Shown here in pieces: positions 55,765-64,000 of a stretch of 64,000 nt of DNA. The stretch is taken from assembly GCA_025769875.1 (NCBI GenBank), contig JAGFNK010000018.1:124001-188000 (forward strand), read 5' to 3'. How positions within the stretch are numbered: the stretch's first letter is position 1; every line of letters starts with the position of its first letter. The notes under the pieces were generated by a model. The model was given only the letters and a program-made list of their open reading frames with translations, ran no database searches and was not told the DNA's origin. A program made the position numbers and the translations under genes. The DNA comes from Russula earlei (lineage: Eukaryota; Basidiomycota; Agaricomycetes; Russulales; Russulaceae).

Positions 55765-58325
55765 CAGTGCAATTGGAGTCGCAGCCAGCCACTCATCACC
55801 CCTCTCGCCTCTCGATTCTGACCATCCTTCTTGTTTTTCACAGACAGAGAGGAGTGGGTTGCAAAGAGGGGTCCTATTCTGAACTCTTTCCACTACAGAG
55901 TAGCTAGGGTGTTTTTATATACAGGAGTCGTCTCCATTGCAGGTGGTGGCAGCAGGCGTGGACGAGGAGCGAAGGCGTAGGCGGTGAGCGTGAGTTCGTA
56001 GATAGAGACGTAGGTGGCGAGGACTCGAGAAAGAGGATGCGTGGGGTGGCTTGCGCGGGGGTGGGATCTGTCATCTTGCGGCGGCGGTGGTGGGGTCGTT
56101 TCCACTGCAGGTGTCAGCAGCAGACGTGGGCGAGAGCGTGCAAATGGATGGGGAGGCGATGTGGGAGGCGGCATGCAGTGTGCTGTTGGCGTCGGCGACT
56201 GCTTCTCCTGCGGCAGGTGGTGGCATGGCGGCGGCTTCTGCTCCTGTTGTGGCGTGTTGTGGCTAAGTTCAGTGGCCGAGGCCTTCTTGGTCTTCTGGGG
56301 TGGTGCTGGTGGCGAGGGGTTGCGATGGTGCAGCAGTGCTGGTGTCACGTGAAACTACTAAAGCAGCGGCTGTGACTGAGAAGACTGAGGCTGAGACTGA
56401 GAAGGTGGTGGCAGACTGAGCTGGTGCGACGGTGGAGGCGGACGGGGCGGAGGCAACGACTGAGGGCAACGCAGGGGTGACGGCGGCTGTGGCTGACAAG
56501 GGCGTGGTGGTGGTGGCTTGTGAGACGGTGGTGGAGGCAGCAGCATGTGGTGCTAAGACGTCGGTGGCTGAGGCTGAGGCTATGGTGGCGGCTGACGAGA
56601 CTAAGGCGGCTGGCAAGGCTAAGAGCGCAGTGGTGGCGGTTGACTGATCTGAAGCTGGGGTGATGGAGATGGCTGGCAAAACTAGGGGCGTGGTGGCAGT
56701 GGCTGAGACTGAGAAGGCTGAGGCTGAGGGCAGGGTGGAGACGGCGGCAGCTGGCGATGCTGGTGCTATGATGGACTCGGCTGAACTGACGAGTACGGGC
56801 GAGGCTAAGATGGAGACTGATGCAAAGTCGGCGGCTGGCACGACTGAGGCTACTGTGGCGACAGACGAGGCGATGGACGAGACAGTGTGTAAAGAGTTGT
56901 GTGGCTTATTCATCAACCGTCCACCTGTCCACTCCTACTCCAGGACGACGACAGGGCATTCTTCCCTTCCCAGAGCTGCTCACCATACCTTGCTCTACCC
57001 CTCCATTTCAACCCCCTAAACCCTCATGGGCTCGAAGCAACGTGCTTCAAAACACCGGCCTGCACCGACACGTACTACTGGCCAAAGGAAGGCTGCCCAA
57101 AAAAAAACTGGTGGAAATGAAAGTGACAGCTCAGGCACTCCCACTCGACTGAAGCGATCACAACCACGAGCTCAGGCTTCCAAGACATCCCTTCCTGCTA
57201 TTGATGAGGATGGGGAGGAAGAGTCCTATGCCTATGTAAATGCAGAAGCCTGGGAACTCACTACAGCACAAATGCACAGGACCACAAGACATGCAAAATT
57301 GTTGCAAAGGCGCACGGCCTCGATGTCAACTCACCCACACAGCTATATGGCTGGCCGCAAATCGCTTACAAGAGTACATATGTGCGTATTCCTTTCGTGC
57401 CATCTCCTCTTCATCCTCACATCATCATCATCGTCGCTGCCAGCATGCCACCCTCGCCCCCATCAACTGCCACACGCCCTCGCCCTCAACGCCCCCACCT
57501 TCACCATGCACTGACGAGTCCCAACGCACAGCCAAAGAGCCCTGTACCATGCCGCCATCTTTAGTTGCCATTGGACGGTGTTGCTACTGTACATTTTGGT
57601 ATGCTTTTCTCCCCTTTTTTACTAGACTCTCATTTTGTTAGTCAGAGATCTGCACACCGCCTATGCGTCCATTTCCCAGCCTGCCACTGTCTTCCCTCTC
57701 CCTTTCTACTTCCACACCCCCTCGCTCCTCTCCCTCGCATCTGCCATCCAAGTTCTCCAATTGTCCTACCCGCAATCACATTTGGCAGCGCCATCAGCGC
57801 CCAAGCAACCACCCACCAGCACTCTCCCTATCCCCCCTCCAGCCTCTCCTTTGCATCGTCTCCCCCTCCTCGCGTCGCGACTCGACCACACCCCTCATCA
57901 CCACACCTGGCCTCAGCCATACTCACAAATCGCCACACGCCACTACCACAGCCGCTAGAGACCATGACTCGATACCTCGTGTCATCCAGCTTCGGTCCCC
58001 TTCTCACGTCTAGATTTCCTTTCATATGACCGTCTTTTGTGCTTTTCCTGTCCCTTAGCCTTAGTTCTAACCTGTATCTGCTACCATGTTGAATAAAGTT
58101 GCCCTGTTGTTCCCTTATCATCTGTGTGAACCTGAGTGCAGTCGAATGAACAAACGCGTTCTCGCGTTCCCGCTAGGTGCTCCTCCTCTTTGGAGCTTCA
58201 GTCTTATGAAGTCATTCTGCATTCTTGGACTTGGACACACTTCACCGCCCCATGGGCTCAGGTGTGCACTTCCTGGGGGGCTCCTTCCCTAGCACACGAC
58301 CGTGCTACTGCCACACGATATGAGG
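55765..58325. other. Interior of the long-TIR element, no recognisable gene
   Basis: A promoter-like box on the minus strand (GTATATAAAAAC near 55915) resembles that of the family-S solo LTR, so an LTR fragment may be embedded at about 55780-56350. A ~170-bp degenerate duplication (near 55925 and 56095) follows. Frames open on both strands at 56270-56920 are Ala/Ser/Thr/Val-rich and look like low-complexity sequence. A plus frame at 57026-57514 begins with a basic region (MGSKQRASKHRP) but matches nothing I recognise. Confidence 0.5.
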
Positions 58326-58676
58326 GAAACGACGTTGCACACCACAATGCTTGAGTCAAAAACACTATGGGGCTGCCTCAAGACAGCCAATGGGTACAAC
58401 ATGAGGGAAAAATAATAGATATAGACCATGATTTTGAGTTGTAATTCATCTAATACATATGTGGAGGTGGCTTGAGACCAGCTCCACCAATTCTCACTCA
58501 AATCTCATGAAAACAATGGGGCTGCCTAGCCCTCATTCAGGCGATTCAGGGACAATAAGTTTTATGTGAATTGAAGGTGTTTTGAGGGAGATATTCGCCC
58601 CGCACGTTTGAGAGGGTTTTCTGCGCCGATTTGGGTGGAATTCAAACTCTGCCAAGTGCACTGAAAACGGCAATAA
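58326..58676 (-). repeat. Long right terminal inverted repeat
   Basis: It is the inverted partner of 55414-55764 and is followed by the duplication tttgg. Confidence 0.85.
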
Positions 58677-60361
58677 TTTGGGGGATATGAAGCATTCAGT
58701 TGCTCTGCTATCGATTAATGCGGTTTTCTTTTCGGCTTTTGAGGTTCCAACGTATATAGTCAAATTGACCTGCATTGACTTTCTTTTTGTAACTTTATAT
58801 ACATTGGTACCTAGGGCCCGAGCAATCACCGATATACTCAGGCATCCGAAAAATCCTTTTCTTCATTGTGATCGGCTTCAGCATTCAACATCCTAATAAA
58901 TTCCTCTCTCTCTTCTTTAGAAAGGGCTTTGGCAGCCTTTGCGACTTTGGCTGTTGCACTTTCTTCAATGATCTCCACAACAGAGGACTCGGATGTAGTA
59001 GTGGTCACCTCCGCTGTGCAGTGCGCATGTCGGTTCGTGTTTGGGTTTCAGTGGGGCAGTCTCTAGCAAGATGTCCTTGTTTTGAGCAATGAAAACATCT
59101 GCCTTCGGCGCGATGTTTTTCCTTGTTGGCTTCGGTAATTGCTTTGCATGCTGCGCCCAGCGCTGGTATCCATTGCGTTTGGGTCATGAGGTGGTAGGCG
59201 TGTGCGTGGTGCAGCAGCGTTATTGGTAGTGTTGCCACGTGTTCCCCAGGTGGAGAGGCGGGCCCAGGGGCGATTTGGATTCGTGTTGCGATTGTGTGTG
59301 TTAGCGTGGTCGGTGAGGACTGTGCGTTTACGCATCCAGATACGATGTTGTTTTTGGGCGCTGGTCATCCATTCTAAAAAGGTAGTTGGGTCTTCCTGAC
59401 TGATGATTGCTTCGACCAATGGTTTGGGAAGGCCGCACGCGAACAGGCGCATAACCATAGGATCGTCCATGTGTAGAGATCCTCATCAAGCTAATAGTTC
59501 AAAATTAGCTATATACTCATTGAGATTATTCTCTTTCATTTTAAGTTCATGGAGTTGGTCTTGTGCACGCTCGCGTTCAGCGTAGTCAGTGAACGCCCTT
59601 TTAAACTGTTGTTCCATAGCCTGCCAAGCTGTCAGTCCAAAGGGAATTTCGTCTGGGTCCATCATGACTTTTTCAAGCCATTCGTCCATCGCTTCGACCC
59701 AGCCATCGACGCGAGGTCCCTCCATTAGTGATAGGAAGTAAGCACATTTCTTGATAGGGTTTTGAGCAATTTTGCTATCGAAGTTCATCCTCATAAAGTG
59801 TCGGAACGTGGTGAGGAATGCGTGAGTGCGGGCGCGGTCGCCGTTGAAGGCCTTGGGTGGAATACCTTCGAGCTTGCCATTGTTGGAGGGACGCGTGTTG
59901 CGATCGTATGTGGCGTATGCGTTGTAGTCGTCTGGGTCTGGGCTTGGGGGTCATCTCCCGCGTTTCCCGAAACTTTGGAACAGGGATGGGCGTGGGTACG
60001 CTTGCGCTGTTCCGGACGACGCCAGTTGTTGGGGTACTTGCACGGGTGGTTCTTCCAGTTCGTCAGGCTGCGACAAAGAGTTGTGTCGTGGTCTGGGGTT
60101 CTTGTTCCATGGGTTCGGCAGGCGCGGGTCCGGGGGTTGGCGCGCGGGACGGGTTCTTTGAGTTTGGAATTGGTTCTCCTGATTTGATGAGCTGTTCCAT
60201 ATCAAGACCCTTGAGAGGGTCAAAGGTCAGTCCAAGAGCCGGGCGTGCGACGCGGTAGGCCTCGAAGTAGTCTTTGCGGCGTCGGATTTCGAACCATACA
60301 CCATAGAGGGTTCCAAGGCCTACTTTGGCCTTTCTGTAATAAGCATAGTACCTGGTCCAGG
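58677..60361 (-). pseudogene. Gypsy-B gag and start of protease
   Basis: Fragments on the minus strand match gypsy-D Gag in order: WTRYYAYYRKAKVGLGTLYGVWFEI (about 60361-60280), RVARPALGL (near 60250), a Pro-rich hinge, SKIAQNPIKKCAYFLSLMEGPRVDGWVEAMDEWL (about 59785-59680), NEYIANFELLA, two adjacent TGA codons (59491-59486), MVMRLFACGLPKPLVEA and the knuckle CFHCSKQGHLARDC (about 59103-59060). The gag/pol overlap is at 58849-58856. The protease reads ALIDSRATECFIS, with Arg replacing the Gly of the active-site DSG. The 5' end is lost. Confidence 0.85.
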
Positions 60362-62690
60362 GTACACTGTAGTGCTGTCACCAGCTCGGCTCGAAACCGT
60401 TTCGAAGCCGAGCCGGAGCCGTTTCTGAGCCGAGGTAAGCCATTCAATGGCTCGCGGCTCGAAACCGCTCGAAACAGTGCGAGCCGTTTTGAGCTGTTTT
60501 GAAGTGCCAGATTTGGATTTTGAGGTGCCAGATTTGGATATGGTTGCTCAATTTGGAGAGTTGTCTGCCACTCTGTCTATTCCTGGAATCTACTGCTTCT
60601 CGGCTCCCCAACGAGAAGCATTCTCAAAATGGAAAGTAGATCCAAAAGTAGAAATGGCCCAAATGGGACGGCTCGAATTGGCTCCCTTCCCTTTCTGCCA
60701 TCTTCATCAGTGGGTCCTGTACCTCGTCTTTGGATCTTCATATCCACCTTGATGCAAGTGCCACTCATGGGCCTCGGCAAGATCTGGTGCTCCTTCCCCA
60801 GCAGAGGCTGCACTGTCTCCTGCCCAAGCTGCCCGCGTCCCGTCAGAAAGCTCGGCGGCAAACTCGCTGTACACTACCATCTCAAAGATCTCAGGGTCGA
60901 TCTCCCGCCGCCCATCAACGTTACAGGTTACCCCATCCCCCACCACTAGTCCAACGGTCGAAGCTTCTACCACCCAGACATCACTGCTCAGTCCGGACAA
61001 CGGAAAGAAGGGTCGTCGCAGCACACCGAGCGTTATGGTCAAGCCCTCACGTGCACCATCAAAGCGTGCCCTGGTCGCAGCTCAGCGCGCGATCCAGAGA
61101 CGCCGTCTCGCGAAAAGGAATCTTCACGCGAACCGTCAGACCGCTGGTCACGTCCCAGTGCTTCCTTCATCTGACGAGCAGGTCGCGCTCAGCGACAAGG
61201 TGCCACGCACCCCCGACACCATTGGGCATAGAATGCCTGCGAGCACAAGTAAGGTGTGCAAAGTTATGCAGTGGTCCCGCTCAGTGCTGCAAGGGCCACG
61301 GTCTCGACGACAATGGAGAAACATCTGTGCCACTGGGCAGGAAGCCATCCATATGCGATGCGTTTGTCGTCAGCAGCGAACGATTCGTCTGCTTCTATCA
61401 ACGCCATGAAGGTGTTCCCCACCGGAGTCACCTCCGAGGAGTATACCCTTGCCGTCCTGCATGGGTCCGCCGCACACACACCGCACTGCCAGTACTGGAG
61501 CGGAGGGAGCACCGGTTGTTCCCAGCCTTGCAGAGCTCAGTGCAGCGGCACGTCGCGTGCACAGAGTCGAGGCTATGCATCATCCGGAGCAGCAGGAGCT
61601 CCTCCACACTGTCTCACCCATCGCCTTCTTTCCCTGCTGTCACCGCCGCCTCCACCTCTGCACCCTCAGCCTTCCACTAGGACAACAGCCACTACATCTT
61701 GGTTTCCACTTCCCCTGTCATTGCAGCCCCAGTAATGCTCACAGCTACCAGTCCCTGTCTGTGCATCAGTCTCATTTCCACTTCATCTGTCGTCTCTACC
61801 CTGCTTACTGGTGCCTCTGGTTCGCCCTCAGTCTTTTCCGCTTCAGCCCTGTCCGTAGTAGTCTCAGCACCACCCACCATTGTAGCCCCAGTTGCCATCA
61901 CCCCCGTTGTCTCAGCATCATCAGCCTAGTCTCACCAGTCGCCACTGTTGCAGCCTCAGTCTTTCCTCAGCATCGTCAGCCACCAAAATATCAGTTTTGT
62001 CCAACACCAGCATCACAGCACCATCGACACCTTTTGCCACCAGCATCGTCCAAAAATACCAAGATGGCCCCGACTCGGATCGGCGTCCCAGGAGCGCATG
62101 GCCACTCACGTCGACACACACACAACACACACACACTCTCTCTTCTCTCCTCTCACATCGTCCCAGCCCCTCGCCAGACACAACCCCACAATGAAAAGTG
62201 GAATTTACCCCGAGCCACCGAGCTCCCTAACTCATATCTTGCTCACCTCTAAGTCGGTCATGCATTTCAGCCCCGCTCTTGTGCCTCTGACTGTTCTCAA
62301 TTTCATGTGACTGACTTGAACTCTTTGGCGCTAGGAACCTGCTGGAGATGTTGAACCGCACCCGGATGACTAATCTGCCTTAACCGACAAGTCAACTGCT
62401 ACACAGCTTGGCAAGCTGTCAACATTGAAAGAGGACTTGTGCCTTTTTTCTTCTTGTCGACTTTCTCCCTCCCTAGCTCACTAATGATTGGTATCTAGCA
62501 TCATCTGTAAATCTCTCGAATGGTACAAGTCCTCTCCGAGCAACCACCCTGTGCGTTGCGTTATCCGCTCGTCCCCATCCTCCCCTCCACTAGCATTTGT
62601 AAACTTGGCTGACTTGTCTGCGCTTATCAGTATGACGTGCACATAATCACTTACATGTTGCTGTTCCGGATTGTCAACGAATTCCACCAA
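60362..62690. other. Unassigned sequence replacing the gypsy-B 5' end
   Basis: It begins with repeated GGCTCG/CGAGCC and gaaaccg motifs in direct and inverted order (60375-60500), as seen in subterminal regions of some fungal DNA transposons. No partner terminus was found to the right. Frames at 60730-61680 and 61035-61409 (basic N-terminus MVKPSRAPSKRALVAAQRA) are of unknown type. The part 61690-61930 codes an Ala/Ser/Val/Thr-rich low-complexity string like that at 56270-56920. I see no identifiable domain. Confidence 0.4.
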
Positions 62691-62789
62691 GGAGTTATCT
62701 CAGATCCCACCATACCCAATAGCTTGAATCGCTCAATTGACTTCCAGGCAGTGACGCTGGGAGTATGATTGGCTATTGACTGACTGTCG

Positions 62790-63931
62790 TCAGGAGTAGG
62801 CAGAGTGCTTCGAACAGGATTCGGACCACTCTGGTACATGGCACCCGTCATTTTGGCTATCTTGGACTCATCTGACATTGCCCCCGATCTTCTTACATTA
62901 CAGACGCCACCTGTGAGTTGTTGGAAATGCAGCCACCACGTGGCAGAGAAACGGACCGAACGGACCGGACAGTTAGAATGCCCGTGTTGATACCATCCGT
63001 TCCTTTTTCCCTCAGTCTTTCATATACAAGACTGAGGTCAGTAGCACACTCCTTTATCATTTACATATACTCATTATGTACATAGCCTTCGTCCAACAGG
63101 TTAGCTTACTAACCTAATATCAGTCTTTTATACACAAGACTGAGCTCTCATTCTATAGCTCCAACATGAGTTCCGCATCAAGCTTCTATTGTATGTCTCT
63201 CTGGTATTTGTTTTGCCAGATTTGCTGGCTCACCTGTGTTTCTTTCGCATTACAGCTACACCAATTACGCGAGGCTCGTCATGTTCTCTTTCAAGTTCCA
63301 AATTGTGTTCCAACGGGGCCTTGAAGCCGATGATGAGGTCTTCCAAAGTGTGAGAGATTTCACATTATCGTGTATTGTTGGCATGACACCGGTATTCTTC
63401 AAGAGCCTGGAGAGCGCCAAGACTGTCGTCACGGTTCTCGTTGATTCCTTGGTCCCAACAGGTTACATACATTTTGCGCCAGATGGTGCATGAAACTCTG
63501 GGCCACTTTGCTCTGAGCAAGACTAACATTATTTTGTATTTTCCGCGTTTGCCTCGGTGTTCGTGCTCAAGGTACGCTGTCCTGCTTTCTATCGCCCCAT
63601 GGTCTTGGTCGGAATTTTGACTTGCATCTGCTATAGCTTCTATGGCCAGAATTCTCAAAGTTTATCACCCCGGGGCTTGAAACAGAGGTCTACCAAGTGA
63701 TCAAACGCCTCATTGCCATGATCAGGTCTCCCCAAATTGCAATCGAATCGATGGGCACCACACACCAAAGTTGTACTCGTGCTTCCTGGCTTACTGGCGA
63801 AACATAAACGCGACGGCACGGCCCAAGGACGTATGCCTCAACAGGGACCGCCACCACAGCAGATGCAGACCGGTTCGAATACGCCAAGGTACCAGCAACC
63901 ACCACAACCACCACAGCAACAGCAACAATGA
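62790..63931 (+). pseudogene. Zinc-cluster-type fungal transcription factor, C-terminal region, decayed
   Basis: Plus-strand fragments match the middle-to-C-terminal region of fungal-specific transcription factors. They are LHQLREARHV (63257-63290), VFQRGLEADDEVFQS (63308-63352), VLVDSLVPTGYIHFAPDG (about 63435-63490), FVFSAFASVFVLK (63534-63570), and after a GT-AG intron (about 63572-63634) PEFSKFITPGLETEVYQVIKRLI and RSPQIAIE, then HTPKLYSCFLA and GLLAKHKRDG in two other frames, and a Pro/Gln tail. Frameshifts near 63295, 63755 and 63795 and the solo LTR at 62919-63166 indicate a pseudogene. The DNA-binding domain is not in the window, and the precise 5' limit is uncertain. Confidence 0.55.
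62919..63166 (+). mobile_element. Solo LTR of the copia-2 family
   Basis: It is 248 bp, begins TGTTGGAAATGCAGCC and ends GCTCCAACA, with tgagt on both sides (62914-62918, 63167-63171). It is closely related to the 236-bp copia-2 LTRs but has a different last ~20 bp. It lies inside the transcription factor remnant. Confidence 0.92.
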
Positions 63932-64000
63932 CTGCAGCAACCAGCCCCCCTGACGCAGAACACAACCTCGTCGTTACTATCCTTTACTGTTGTGGTTGTT

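Larger units (their letters stand above)
55414..58676. mobile_element. 3.26-kb element with ~350-bp inverted termini, inserted in gypsy-B protease
   Basis: Left terminus 55414-55764 and right terminus 58326-58676 are inverted copies beginning TTATTGCC(A/G)TTTTCAGTGCAC. The duplication tttgg lies outside both ends (55409-55413, 58677-58681). On the gypsy-B strand the insertion separates ATECFISPK from QLQLRTRKLL. The interior (55765-58325) is GC-rich and low-complexity and shows no recognisable transposase, so the element is probably non-autonomous. The superfamily is unclear: a 5-bp duplication with long termini does not fit hAT. Confidence 0.8.
37033..60361 (-). mobile_element. Gypsy-B, chromodomain gypsy element interrupted by three insertions
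   Basis: The 3' LTR is 37033-37526, with its polypurine tract at 37527-37541. Element sequence occupies 37527-37694, 43699-46361, 53757-55413 and 58677-60361. Between these blocks lie copia-3 (duplication agaat), gypsy-D (duplication taaga) and the long-TIR element (duplication tttgg). Rejoining the blocks gives gag, pol with chromodomain and a third ORF in order. The 5' LTR and start of gag are missing beyond about 60361. It is the oldest layer of this nest. Confidence 0.88.

Noticed and set aside
56269..56916. A 215-codon Ala/Ser/Thr/Val-rich frame on the minus strand
   Set aside because: The opposite strand is open too, and composition is that of a GC-rich low-complexity repeat inside a transposon. 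No signal peptide or domain is visible.
63690..63965. Minus-strand hydrophobic Val/Ala-rich frame
   Set aside because: It is the complement of the Pro/Gln-rich tail of the transcription factor remnant.

Overview
The window looks like genomic DNA of a filamentous basidiomycete, probably an Agaricomycete. I infer this from a spliced eL14 ribosomal protein gene with two short GT-AG introns, an F-box/LRR-type pseudogene of a kind common in mushroom-forming fungi, a Crinkler-type effector-like gene, a fungal-type zinc-cluster transcription factor remnant, and the mix of hAT, LINE, copia and chromodomain gypsy elements. No species can be named from the sequence alone. No rRNA, tRNA or CRISPR was recognised.

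Left arm (1-10.7 kb) holds the only gene-like island: a three-unit tandem repeat (641-1075), an intact RPL14 gene (1413-1934, +), a frameshifted F-box/LRR pseudogene (2223-3010, -), a complete 5.0 kb hAT transposon with a perfect 8-bp target-site duplication (3092-8084) that itself carries a solo LTR, and an apparently intact three-exon Crinkler-like gene (10223-8318, -) with a ubiquitin-like header, a nuclease-like middle and a kinase-like C-terminus.

The rest is a retroelement nest. A decayed copia (A1, 10699-15851, -) carries a solo LTR. A LINE 3' fragment (from 17410, -) is split by copia-2 (18429-23267, +) and copia-A2 (23477-28344, +) and then abuts gypsy-C (28442-37007, -). Gypsy-B (37033-60361, -, 5' end missing) is split by copia-3 (37695-43698, -, itself carrying a solo LTR), by the related gypsy-D (46362-53756, +), and by a 3.26 kb element with ~350 bp inverted termini (55414-58676). 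Direct target duplications were read at most of these junctions, which gives the order of insertion. The right end (60362-64000) is poorly assignable sequence followed by a decayed transcription factor gene containing another solo LTR.

Points that stand out: all three gypsy elements (B, C, D) carry an extra ORF downstream of the chromodomain with a CCHC zinc knuckle, distinct from the Gag knuckle; gypsy-C and gypsy-D have a primer binding site complementary to their own LTR just downstream of the TATA box, which indicates Tf1-like self-priming; the gag/pol junction shows the same -1 overlap at GGATTTTT in all three; and most nonsense codons in gypsy-D look like CGA to TGA changes. Copia-A1 and copia-A2 share the same internal deletions, as expected of a lineage mobilised in trans.
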